Below are positions 9,367 to 18,294 of a stretch of 64,000 nucleotides of DNA, piece after piece (the first letter of the stretch is position 1; every line of letters begins with the position of its first letter). Made by a program: the position numbers and the translations under genes. The notes beneath the pieces are model-generated. The model was not told where the DNA came from. It did no database searches and saw only the letters and a program-made list of their open reading frames with translations. The DNA is from Acidobacteriota bacterium (GTDB lineage Bacteria > Acidobacteriota > Blastocatellia > UBA7656), in contig JBFMDH010000005.1 of assembly GCA_040754075.1 (NCBI GenBank), positions 1 to 64,000 of the forward strand. Direction: 5' to 3'.

Positions 9367-12300
9367 ATGTTCCCCCAAACATTTGCCCCAAACTCAGTTG
9401 AATTGCCTTCAAATCGTAAGCCGTTCAGCAAATTTATCGTAAGAGTATTTCAAATCGGTTTTGTAATCACTCTACTATTAGGCGTTTTTATTTCTGCGTC
9501 GCTAACCGTCCAAGCGCAGAGTTGTACGCCAGGCAGTTCAAGTACAGCCGGAAATTTTACCCTGACGTTTGTCAGCGTAACGAGCGGCACCGGCGGACAA
9601 AAAACTTTTACCTATACACTCACACAGAATTGTAGCGGAGGCCCGGATTGTAAGGCGTTGAGTCACATCGTTGTCGGAATGTGCGATGAACTGACAACCG
9701 CTAATAATTATGTCAGCTCATCCACACCTAATTCCGGTTGGCATTTCGACGGAATCGGATTGGATCCAACCACAAACCTGTATGGGATTAAATTCAACCT
9801 TGATAACGGTGCGCTTCCACCACAAACAACTTTAACTTTCAGTTTCACACTGAAGCCATCTCCACCAACAATTAATTCGATTTCGACCGCTTTGATGACC
9901 TGGAGTACAAAAGCCGGCAGCGACCCAATTAGCAGTGGGACGATTTGCGGGCCGGATTGCTCGACCGCGCCGACGGCAGTGAAGCTGAAAAAGAGCAGCG
10001 CCACCGCCTACGCCGACGGCACCATCGGCATCGAGTGGAAAACCGCTCAGGAAGTCCGCAACCTCGGCTTCAACGTCTACCGCGAAGAACACGGGCAGAT
10101 GGCGAAACTCAACCCCGAACTGATTGCCGGGTCGGCGCTGTTGACCGGCGAGGCGCGTTTGGGGGCGGGCGGCAGTTATGTCTTCTTTGACAAGGGAGCC
10201 AGCGCCGCAGCGCGTTACTGGATTGAGGACATCGACCTCGATAAAGGCTCGTCGTGGCGCGGGCCGATTTACCTGCAAAAGAGCGAGGAGGCGGTGCCCA
10301 ATCGAGTGCAGACCGTGATGCTTTCGCAACTCACCCAATCCCAATCCCTCGTCGATTCTTCCGCTCCCCTCGATTTTAGTGCTAAAAATTTAGCACTGAA
10401 TGAAGCACGCCTTGAGGCTAAAGGAGCAGAAAATTTACAACTCAGTGCGGCATCACAAAATGCCATCAAGATAGCGATTCGCAAAACCGGCTGGTATCGC
10501 ATTCGTCTGCAAGACCTGGTTTTTGCGGGTTTGAGCGCGGGGGCTGACTGGTCAAAATTACAGCTCTTTACAAATAACCGAGAGCAGGCGATGGAGGTGA
10601 AGACCAATGCAGATGGCAGCCTCACCCCCGATTCCGCCATCGAATTCTTCGCCCTCGCTCCCGATTCTGTCGAAACCAATACCCGCACCTACTGGCTCGT
10701 CGTCGATAAAAAAGGCGCTCGCGTCAACCAACTCCGTTCCCCCGGTTCCTCAACCGCTGCCACCAACTTCACCGCAACCGTCGAACGCCGTGACCGCTTC
10801 GTCTACTTCTCGGCGCTCTTGAACGGCGATGCCGAAAACTTCTTCGGTTCGGTGGTCACCGCTGGCGGCACAAATCAATCCCTGTCGCTGCCCAACCTCG
10901 ACGCCTCCTTCACTGGCAATGTCACTCTGGAAATCTCCCTGCAAGGCGTCACCCAGATGGCGCATCGCGTCGCCGTTCAACTCAACGGCAATGCCCTTGG
11001 CGAAGTCCAACTCATCGCCACCGAAAAAGGCATCGGGCGGTTCACCGTGCCTCACACCCTGCTGCTCAACGGCACCAACACCGTGCGCCTGACCTCGCTC
11101 AACGGCAGCGCCGACCTCAACCTCGTCGATTACCTGCGTCTCAGCTATCAACACACCTTCACCGCCGATAACGACCAACTGCGCCTCACCGCCCAAGCCG
11201 GGGAATCGCTCAATCTCGCGGGCTTCACCAATCGTAATATCCGCGTCTTTGACATCACCAATCCGGCTGAACCCCAGGAACTCTTGGGCACCATCTCTGC
11301 CAAAGATGGCGGTTTCAGCGTCAGCCTCGCCGTCCCCGCCAAAGGTGGGCAACGCAGCTTGTTGGCACTGACCGATAACCAAGCCCTGACGGCAGCCGCC
11401 TTGACTGCCAATCGCCCGTCGACCTGGAAGAGCAGCAACCACAGCGCCGACCTGGTCATTGTCACCCCCGGCGAGTTCGTCGCAGCGCTGGAACCCTTGA
11501 AACAGGCACGTCAGGCGCAAGGCTACCAAGTCGCGGTCGTCGACATTGAGGATGTCTACGATGAGTTCAACTATGGCAATAAATCGGTGGCTGCCCTCAA
11601 GGATTTTCTCGGCTATGCCAGAAGCAATTGGAAAGTGGCACCGCGTTATGTGCTGTTGGTGGGCGATGCCTCCTATGACCGCAAAAATTATCTGGGTTTT
11701 GGCAACTATGATTTGATTCCCAGCAAGAGCGTCAATGCGACATTTATCGAAGGAGCGTCGGATGGCTGGTTTGGCGATTTCAACGAGGATGGCGTTCCCG
11801 AACTCGCCATCGGTCGCCTCCCGGTTCGCTCCGCCACCGATACTTCTCAGATGGTCGGCAAGATTTTAGGCTACGCAAATAGCACCGCCAGTGACCGGGT
11901 GATGTTGATTAGCGGGAGAACCGATGGTTATAACTTTGAGAATGCCAGCGCGAGTTTGAAAACGGTTTTGCCAGCCGATGTCAAAGTCAATGAGGTTCGT
12001 CGCAACGAAGTTGATACGGCAACCGCAAAAGCTGAAATCAAAGCAGCGTTGGATAGCGGAGTGAAAGTAATGAATTACTGGGGACACGGCTCATTGAGCT
12101 TTGTGCAAGATAATGTCCTAACCAGTGACGACGCCACCACCTTGACCAACGAACATCTGCCGGTGATGGTGATGATGACCTGTTTAACCGGTTACTTCCA
12201 CGATGCGCTTTTGGAAACCCTGGCAGAAAGCTGGATGAAAGCGCCGCGTGGAGCCATCGCGGTGTGGGCGTCATCGGGGATGACAGTGCCCACCGGACAG

Positions 12301-12453
12301 GTCGAAGCGGTGCAGGAATTCTATAAACAGTTGTTCACTTTCAAGGGCATCGCGCTGGGCGATGCCGCACTCAGAGCCAAAGCCGCCACCACCGATTCCG
12401 ACATTCGCGCCACCTGGAATCTCTTCGGTGACCCCACTTTGAAATTGCGCTAA
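9367..12453 (+). CDS. Gingipain-type (peptidase family C25) secreted cysteine peptidase, paralogue B
   Basis: A 1028-residue paralogue of the preceding gene. The signal segment ends near residue 50 (LTVQAQ). It has only one copy of the N-terminal Cys-containing beta-domain (about 51-195) where paralogue A has two. From about residue 200 the protein is identical to paralogue A, including the catalytic candidates His907 (WGHGS) and Cys939 (MTCLTG). An AAGGAG lies 6-7 nt before the ATG. The gene has its own promoter and a strong terminator. The pattern of a diverged N-terminal module on an identical peptidase core suggests two enzymes with different targeting or binding ends. That is inference; the peptidase-family call rests on the GHG/TCL motifs and the VLLVGDASYD region. 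Confidence 0.9.
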   Translation: MFPQTFAPNSVELPSNRKPFSKFIVRVFQIGFVITLLLGVFISASLTVQAQSCTPGSSSTAGNFTLTFVSVTSGTGGQKTFTYTLTQNCSGGPDCKALSHIVVGMCDELTTANNYVSSSTPNSGWHFDGIGLDPTTNLYGIKFNLDNGALPPQTTLTFSFTLKPSPPTINSISTALMTWSTKAGSDPISSGTICGPDCSTAPTAVKLKKSSATAYADGTIGIEWKTAQEVRNLGFNVYREEHGQMAKLNPELIAGSALLTGEARLGAGGSYVFFDKGASAAARYWIEDIDLDKGSSWRGPIYLQKSEEAVPNRVQTVMLSQLTQSQSLVDSSAPLDFSAKNLALNEARLEAKGAENLQLSAASQNAIKIAIRKTGWYRIRLQDLVFAGLSAGADWSKLQLFTNNREQAMEVKTNADGSLTPDSAIEFFALAPDSVETNTRTYWLVVDKKGARVNQLRSPGSSTAATNFTATVERRDRFVYFSALLNGDAENFFGSVVTAGGTNQSLSLPNLDASFTGNVTLEISLQGVTQMAHRVAVQLNGNALGEVQLIATEKGIGRFTVPHTLLLNGTNTVRLTSLNGSADLNLVDYLRLSYQHTFTADNDQLRLTAQAGESLNLAGFTNRNIRVFDITNPAEPQELLGTISAKDGGFSVSLAVPAKGGQRSLLALTDNQALTAAALTANRPSTWKSSNHSADLVIVTPGEFVAALEPLKQARQAQGYQVAVVDIEDVYDEFNYGNKSVAALKDFLGYARSNWKVAPRYVLLVGDASYDRKNYLGFGNYDLIPSKSVNATFIEGASDGWFGDFNEDGVPELAIGRLPVRSATDTSQMVGKILGYANSTASDRVMLISGRTDGYNFENASASLKTVLPADVKVNEVRRNEVDTATAKAEIKAALDSGVKVMNYWGHGSLSFVQDNVLTSDDATTLTNEHLPVMVMMTCLTGYFHDALLETLAESWMKAPRGAIAVWASSGMTVPTGQVEAVQEFYKQLFTFKGIALGDAALRAKAATTDSDIRATWNLFGDPTLKLR
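9963..12450 (+). repeat. 2.49-kb direct repeat, copy 2
   Basis: Partner of 6436-8923 (see that entry). It starts at the codon following the GPDC/GPEC end of the N-terminal domain and runs to the last sense codon. Confidence 0.95.
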
Positions 12454-12492
12454 TCTCGATTAATCGAAAAACGATTAATTCAAAATGCTTCG

Positions 12493-12520
12493 GGCTGTGC
12501 CAATTGGCACAGCCTTTTTT
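12493..12520 (+). terminator. Rho-independent terminator of C25 gene 2
   Basis: A perfect 22-nt palindrome (12493-12514, arms GGCTGTGCC/GGCACAGCC around AATT) is followed by TTTTTT (12515-12520). Confidence 0.9.
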
Positions 12521-12613
12521 ATTGATCCCAACTTCACCACAAGGCGATCCAATCAACTGCCGTCTGATTAACCGCTGACAATTTGCAATTGAACGCGATG
12601 AATCGCAAGGAGC

Positions 12614-12714
12614 GCGGTTTGCAAAATAAGTTACTGAGGTTGAACAAGATTCCCATCGACGCCTCATAGACTGCTCCCTTAACAGGTTCCGAGTGAATCA
12701 ATCGCAAACGGTTC
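12614..12714. repeat. MITE-like palindromic element, copy A
   Basis: It starts GCGGTTTGCAAAATAAG and ends CAATCGCAAACGGTTCC; the two ends are inverted complements of each other. Internal parts (TTACTGAGGTTGAACAAG and CTTAACAG) match copy B at 12735-12870. It has no coding capacity. Confidence 0.6.
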
Positions 12715-12734
12715 CGGGCAATCGCTCACACTAT

Positions 12735-12870
12735 AGCGGTTTGCAAAACGATTTACTGAGGTTGAACAAGCGGTCTTTGACCGCGTCGTTAAGCAGTCGC
12801 GGTCGTTAAGCAGTCGCGGTCAAAGACCGCTCTCTCAACAGATGCTGAGTAAACTCAATTGCAAATCGCT
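12735..12870. repeat. MITE-like palindromic element, copy B
   Basis: The terminal inverted repeat is AGCGGTTTGCAA / TTGCAAATCGCT, and the inner arms GCGGTCTTTGACCGCG and CGCGGTCAAAGACCGC give a near-complete hairpin. The centre holds a 17-bp unit, GTCGTTAAGCAGTCGCG, repeated twice (12785-12818). TA dinucleotides flank both ends. Confidence 0.65.
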
Positions 12871-13113
12871 CTAATGTAAGGCTTCACATTCATCAGTATA
12901 AAACGAAAAAAGTTCAGCCAGCGATTAAATCACCTGATGAAGTCCCCATACCTTGAAACGGGCTACAGTAGCCAATTTCAGGTTCACTGACAACCAACCT
13001 TCAGCATCCGTAACCCGACATAATTAAGGTCGAGGGGCTTGCGTCCCTGCTTATAAACAGGATTCAGAAACGGTTCAGCAAGAGAGTTAAGTTATTGGTA
13101 AGCGGGCTTGATA
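12871..13113. other. Intergenic, no gene seen
   Basis: About 240 bp between the repeat pair and the 3' end of the minus-strand histidine kinase gene. I see no open frame with a credible start and no clear terminator. Confidence 0.4.
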
Positions 13114-16113
13114 CTAATCGCTTGCAGCTTGCACCTGGCGAGAATAAATAGAGGGAAGTTTAATCGTGAAATGCGAACCTTCACCTAAACGACTTTCAAC
13201 AAAAATGCGTCCGCTATGTTCCTGGATGATGCCGTAAGTAAGCGCCAGTCCCAGTCCGGTTCCCTGTCCCACATCTTTGGTGGTAAAGAACGGGTCGTAG
13301 ATTCGCGCGATATTTTCGGGCGCAATGCCCATCCCCGTATCCCGAAAATCAATAACCAGCGACGTATCAACCATGCGCGTGTGAATCATCAATCGCCCAC
13401 CATCGGGCATGGCATCGCGCGCATTGAGTATCAGGTTCATGAAAACCTGTTGTAATTTGGCGGCATTGCCATAAGCCGGAATCAGGTCGCTTCCGAAATT
13501 GCGCAGGATTTCAACCTGGCTGTTGCGCAATTGATGTTCCAGTAACTGCAAGGTGTCATCGAGAACTTTGTTGATTTCAACTTCGCGAAATTGCGTATCA
13601 CCGGTGCGCGAAAAATTGAGCAGGTTATTGACAATGCCGGAGGCGCGTTGCGTTTGCCGGTGAATTTTTTCCAGTAATTTATATTTCGGGTCGCTTTCCG
13701 GAATTTGCTGCAACAGCATCTGTGCATAAGAAGAGATGCCGGTAAGCGGAGTGTTGACTTCGTGCGCGACGCCCGCGGCAAGCAAGCCGATTGAAGAGAG
13801 TTTATCGTTTTGCAACAGTTGTTGTTCAAGTTGTACGCGGTCAGTAATGTTTTCGAGGACGATGAGCGTACCGGTTACCACGCCGCGCGCCGCTTCAAAT
13901 GGCGCAATCGAGATGTTCAAGGTCAACGGGCGACCGTCTTCGGTGGTGGCGTTGTATTTATAGATATAACGGGTTTCGCGCAAATCCCAGCCTGCGCGAC
14001 CGACGGCATTATGAATCGTTTCAATTAAATCTTTATCCAGAACTTCATCAATGTTGCTTTGCAACGCGCGGTCACGCGAAACGCCGGTTATCTCTTCAAG
14101 ACCGCTGTTCCAGGTAGTGACCCGACCATCCACATCGACCACCAGAATGCCGACATTCACACTTTCAACAATGTTTTCAGAAAATTCTTTGAGCCGCGCC
14201 AGTTGTTCGGCTTTTTCAATTTCCGAACGATAGAGCAAACTGTTATCAATCGCCACTGCAACATAACCCGACAAGGCGCGCAGTAAATCTGTGTCTTCGC
14301 TCGTCAGCAACGCGCCGGTCGTGGTTCTGCCGACGCCTAAAATGGCAACCATACGGTCGCGCACCACACACGGGACAAAGTAATAAAGCTCATCGGTCAA
14401 TTTGCGCTGCGAATCGGCAATACTGATGTCGGCTTTCCCATTGAGACGCTTGTCAACAAGCGCACCGATGTTGGTGCTCAGCAAGTTATCGAATACCCAG
14501 TTCTCCTCTTTCACCAGGTCATTCGCTGAAATGAAACCGCGCCCAATTGAACGCAAACGAATGATATTCTTAATATCCGTAGGCAAGGCGACATTGGCAT
14601 CTACTTCGGAAGCGTGGGCGAGGCGAAAACCTGACGGTGACGCTTCATCTTCGATAAAGATGGCGATTTTGCGAACCGATAACATCGAAGAGAGCCGTCG
14701 CACCAATGAATCGAGCAGTTGATGGAGCGCCGTCGTGCGGGCAAGGGTTCTGCCAAATTCCTGCAAACTGGCGCGCAAATTGTAACTTTCGCCGTAAAAC
14801 CAACGGTCTGCCCAGTATTGCAATTTATTTTTAATCGGCGCAAACAGCGTGGTTACCAGAAGCATTCCGGCAACAATGATGGCGCGCGCCCGCCACGAAT
14901 ATAAATCTGCGGTCGGCCAGACGAATTTAACAAAATCGCTGACGCCCAAAAGCACCAGCATATAAAGCGCGCCGATAACTACAGTTGCCATCACGTGGAC
15001 GAAACTGCGCCGCATAATCACATCCACGTCCATCAACCGATAGCGCACAATCGAGTAGCCGAATGACAGCGGAATCAAAATCAGCAACCCGCAGCCGAGC
15101 AAACTCATGAGCGGCGTAATTTCCCAATTCAGCAGGAAGGGTATTCCGAAGAAGCCGATGAACGGCACGATGGCAAGCCCCAGACTCCAGACAATCCATT
15201 TGAGTTGCTGTTTGAGTAAAACCTTTTCGGCGCGCATAAAAGTGCGAATCAGCAGCACGCTGCCAAGCAGGAAAAACAGCGGATAATGGAGAATCTCGAC
15301 CCAGTTAATCGCTTCACGCGCCTGTACCAGGCGACCGCTCGGAAAAACATTCGGTTTATAAATGTAGAAGAGATTAAAGGCAACCAGGACAGCCGCCGGT
15401 AAATAGAGCACCATTTTTACCGGAAGTTTGCCAAGCATTCCCGATTTTTCCGAGGGAAATTTAATGCAGAAATGCAGGAACAATGGCGCAAGTAACGCCA
15501 GCGCGACGCCATCCAGGGTATAAACCAGATTGTCGAGTGCAGTGCCTTCTCTGGTTGATTGATAAAAATAGGCAACAAACGACGCTAAGAACCAGGCGAA
15601 GAAATGGTAGGTGAGCGCGGCACGGCTCTGTTTGAATAACACGAAAAGACCGACCGCCAAATAAACAATACCGATGAATGCGAGATAGAGACCAAGTTCG
15701 AGTTGCTGCGGCTCAGAGATGACGGTGAAATCAATATCGAAATAGGGTTGGTCAAGTTGAAAAATACCCTGTAGGGTTGGGTCGTTGCGTTCGATGACGT
15801 AACGCGCTTCGCTACCGACGCCCTGTTTATCAAGATAGAGCGCTATGGTTTCGGCACTATCAATCGATTCATATTTGCCTTGATAGAAAATGGCGCGGAC
15901 ATAATCGCCGGGCTTGACCGAGATGTGCGAATAAGACCGGACGGCTTTCGCCTTCACGCCGTTAGCGGTATCAACCCATTCGACCCCATCCGTAGGAATC
16001 GGCGGCGAAGAGAGGCGGTCACGCAGATTGAGAATCCCGATAACGACAAGCAGCCCGGTTACCACCAGCAAGGCTAACAGCTTCATCTTGTCTAAAAAGT
16101 TTCTCATCGGCAT
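13114..16113 (-). CDS. Membrane-bound sensor histidine kinase (multi-TM, GAF, PAS, HisKA, HATPase)
   Basis: A sensor kinase of 999 residues that probably autophosphorylates and passes phosphate to an unlinked regulator. The ATG at 16113 (or the next one at 16107) is preferred because GGGGTG precedes it and a membrane segment follows at once. Upstream in-frame codons add only polar sequence. The order is: TM anchor, a periplasmic PDZ-like region of about 110 residues, about seven to eight further TM helices, a GAF domain (RKIAIFIEDEASPSG...), a PAS domain (GILVVDVDGRVTTWN), then HisKA with H-box LAAGVAHEVNTPL, N-box MNLILNARDAMPDGG and G-boxes DTGMGIAPENI and GQGTGLGLAL. All catalytic boxes are intact. 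No response regulator is adjacent, so it is an orphan kinase. A palindrome cluster lies upstream at 16253-16290. Confidence 0.92.
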   Translation of the reverse strand: MPMRNFLDKMKLLALLVVTGLLVVIGILNLRDRLSSPPIPTDGVEWVDTANGVKAKAVRSYSHISVKPGDYVRAIFYQGKYESIDSAETIALYLDKQGVGSEARYVIERNDPTLQGIFQLDQPYFDIDFTVISEPQQLELGLYLAFIGIVYLAVGLFVLFKQSRAALTYHFFAWFLASFVAYFYQSTREGTALDNLVYTLDGVALALLAPLFLHFCIKFPSEKSGMLGKLPVKMVLYLPAAVLVAFNLFYIYKPNVFPSGRLVQAREAINWVEILHYPLFFLLGSVLLIRTFMRAEKVLLKQQLKWIVWSLGLAIVPFIGFFGIPFLLNWEITPLMSLLGCGLLILIPLSFGYSIVRYRLMDVDVIMRRSFVHVMATVVIGALYMLVLLGVSDFVKFVWPTADLYSWRARAIIVAGMLLVTTLFAPIKNKLQYWADRWFYGESYNLRASLQEFGRTLARTTALHQLLDSLVRRLSSMLSVRKIAIFIEDEASPSGFRLAHASEVDANVALPTDIKNIIRLRSIGRGFISANDLVKEENWVFDNLLSTNIGALVDKRLNGKADISIADSQRKLTDELYYFVPCVVRDRMVAILGVGRTTTGALLTSEDTDLLRALSGYVAVAIDNSLLYRSEIEKAEQLARLKEFSENIVESVNVGILVVDVDGRVTTWNSGLEEITGVSRDRALQSNIDEVLDKDLIETIHNAVGRAGWDLRETRYIYKYNATTEDGRPLTLNISIAPFEAARGVVTGTLIVLENITDRVQLEQQLLQNDKLSSIGLLAAGVAHEVNTPLTGISSYAQMLLQQIPESDPKYKLLEKIHRQTQRASGIVNNLLNFSRTGDTQFREVEINKVLDDTLQLLEHQLRNSQVEILRNFGSDLIPAYGNAAKLQQVFMNLILNARDAMPDGGRLMIHTRMVDTSLVIDFRDTGMGIAPENIARIYDPFFTTKDVGQGTGLGLALTYGIIQEHSGRIFVESRLGEGSHFTIKLPSIYSRQVQAASD

Positions 16114-16252
16114 AACACCCCAAACGCTTCTAAGCGTCACAACCGAATCACCCGGGCTTACAGTTGCAACTTTTATTCCGACCAAACGGCAATTCAACAG
16201 GGCAGAAAGTCGCAGATTTTGCGCGAATTTCTTACCCTTCAGGCACCTTCCG

Positions 16253-16290
16253 CATCCGAAGTTTCGGATAGTTTCCGAGATTTCGGATGG
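16253..16290. promoter_or_regulatory. Palindrome cluster upstream of the histidine kinase
   Basis: CATCCGAA (16253-16260) and TTCGGATG (16282-16289) form an outer inverted repeat. Inside lies the tight palindrome TCCGAA-GT-TTCGGA and a second CCGA-GAT-TTCGG half. It is about 140-180 bp before the kinase start and looks like a multi-site operator. The binding factor is unknown. Confidence 0.4.
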
Positions 16291-16446
16291 TTTACCATTC
16301 CAACGGGTTCTGAACTACCGGCTCAATCAGACACAGGCGGGGAACCTATGAAGGCGAGCTTTTAAATTTACTGAAGCAACATTCCTAAAGAATCTTTTGA
16401 CGCAGACTACTTTTATTTTTATTTCAGGCTCTCTACCAGAGCATTT

Positions 16447-18132
16447 TTAAAATCTCATCGACACCCCGACACGCACCAATCGTCCATAGCGACTGGCAAT
16501 CAACTGTTGATTGTCATCAGTAATGGATGCCTGTTGATCAAGCAAGTTACGCAAGTCCGCCATCAGTTCCCAATGCCCCGGCAGAATCCCGAAATTGGGC
16601 AAAGCCTGCGAAAGCGAAATACTGATGTTCGGGTCAAAGGTGGCGATTTGCCCCTGAAACGGGTCGATACCGAAAATCGCCTGTTGCGGAGCGATGCGTA
16701 AAATCGTGGAAACGCGAGTCCCGGTCTTTAAGAAATTGGCATTGACGCGGGCTGAAAAAACTTGAAATGTCGCGTTTGAAAAAATCTGAGAAGGGGTAGT
16801 GATGCCACGCGCATCCATTTGCTGACCTTCACCAAATGCGTAACCGAATGAACTGTCTATTACCCGACTGAGTTTCCGGTTATAGACCACTCGAAGCCCA
16901 CGCGCTCGACCTTTCTGTTCGGCGGTGGTAATCGTAGCGTCGGCATTTTCAATACCATCAACCGGAATCGCCAACAGTCCCACGCCATGACCGGAGACCG
17001 TATCGAAAAATGCCATCATCTCAACCGATGATTTATCATTCAGAATATGTTCGGCGCCAACCTGCAAACGATAACTGCTATCGGTGAGCGGGCGATTATG
17101 CTTGGAAAACGCTACAGTTTTGGGCTGAGAAAAGACAATTTCGCCCGATTCCAGATTGATACTTGATTGCTCATCAACCGATGCGCCGGGTTCGAGTCCC
17201 GCAAAAACCCTGGTGCGCGCCCCGGCATCAACCGCAACGCCCAGACGCGGCAACACGCTTGTGGCATTTGCGCCTTCGGTGAATCTGGCGAATTCCAACC
17301 CATAAACCACCAGCACCGGACCTGCGACTTGCCAGGTATCTCTTGCCGAAAGCGAAAATTGTCCGACTTTGGGAATGGCGTTTTGGCGCGAGAAGGTAAA
17401 TCGCGCATAGCCGAGCGCCAGGCTGAGTCGATGTTTATCGCTGGCGTTGGTAGTCGTGAGCACCTCAAAGCGCTGCATCGCGCCGTCACCATGCGCGACC
17501 TGACCGTGCATCACCATATCTGTGCGCTCTGTGAGTTGTTGCGACAGAGCGAAGTTTGCGCCGACCATCGAACCGAAACTGGATTCTTCGCGAGTGGCGG
17601 TTTGATTGAAGGCATTCACGTAGCCATGCAATTCCGTCGAACGCGGCGTGAGAACGACCGAATCATCTTCAACAACTTTCGGTTTCACTTCTTCGAGGTG
17701 GAAAATCGAACCGCGAGCGCGCCGCGTAGCGGCTGTCGAGTTGGCATTTAAACTCGTCTGTTCGGCAAGCGTTCCGGTGCGGCGCATTAAAATCGAATCG
17801 AAGACGATGACTTTGCGTGGCAATACATCCGCCGCAAAAACGAAGGGTGCAAATCCTGCGGCAAGCGCCTTGATGCGATAGCGCCCGGGAAGGATATTTG
17901 CCGCCAGGAAAAGCCCTTCCTTATCCGTGCTCACCTGCTTCACGATTTTCGCTTTTGCCTGCTCAGTTTCGCTCATCACCATCACAGACGCACCGACAAG
18001 CGGTGAGCCTTGGGCGTCTTTGATTACGCCACGAATCGAGCCGACGGCAGCCGATGCCTGCGCATCAGACACGTTGGTATAGAAAAATATTCCTATAGCA
18101 ACTAGCGTCCATACCTTCAAAGCTAATTTCAT
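16447..18132 (-). CDS. Outer-membrane barrel with N-terminal carboxypeptidase-regulatory-like domain
   Basis: A 561-residue exported protein. The ATG at 18132 is chosen because GAGGTG lies 4 nt upstream and it starts the signal peptide MKLALKVWTLVAIGIFF... (cleavage near DAQA). Residues about 32-115 form a CarboxypepD_reg-like beta-sandwich (GSIRGVIKDAQGSPLVGASV ... GRYRIKALAAGFAP), as in Oar-type TonB receptors. There is no recognisable plug domain; after a linker, residues about 190-561 are alternating beta-strand sequence ending in the aromatic terminus SMRF typical of outer-membrane barrels. It may be a small relative of Oar proteins or an adhesin-like porin; transport function is not shown. 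It is divergent from rsmI. Confidence 0.75.
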   Translation of the reverse strand: MKLALKVWTLVAIGIFFYTNVSDAQASAAVGSIRGVIKDAQGSPLVGASVMVMSETEQAKAKIVKQVSTDKEGLFLAANILPGRYRIKALAAGFAPFVFAADVLPRKVIVFDSILMRRTGTLAEQTSLNANSTAATRRARGSIFHLEEVKPKVVEDDSVVLTPRSTELHGYVNAFNQTATREESSFGSMVGANFALSQQLTERTDMVMHGQVAHGDGAMQRFEVLTTTNASDKHRLSLALGYARFTFSRQNAIPKVGQFSLSARDTWQVAGPVLVVYGLEFARFTEGANATSVLPRLGVAVDAGARTRVFAGLEPGASVDEQSSINLESGEIVFSQPKTVAFSKHNRPLTDSSYRLQVGAEHILNDKSSVEMMAFFDTVSGHGVGLLAIPVDGIENADATITTAEQKGRARGLRVVYNRKLSRVIDSSFGYAFGEGQQMDARGITTPSQIFSNATFQVFSARVNANFLKTGTRVSTILRIAPQQAIFGIDPFQGQIATFDPNISISLSQALPNFGILPGHWELMADLRNLLDQQASITDDNQQLIASRYGRLVRVGVSMRF

Positions 18133-18294
18133 AAAACACCTCATTGAATAAAGAGGAAGCACGGGATAACTGTTTGGGCGAAAAAAATTGTACCATCCAA
18201 CTTTGCAGCGCCGCAAACGCGAATGATACCATCGGCGCGTGCGGCAAGCTACATTTATTTCAGCGTGAGTTTATCAGGTTTTGCTATTAATTTT

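Noticed and set aside
6436-12450. C25 duplication as a pure assembly artefact
   Set aside because: The N-terminal parts, leaders and terminators differ between copies, so two real loci are likely, though long reads should confirm.
17185-17202. tRNA T-arm-like sequence GCCGGGTTCGAGTCCCGC
   Set aside because: It is inside the minus-strand barrel gene and no anticodon or D arm surrounds it.
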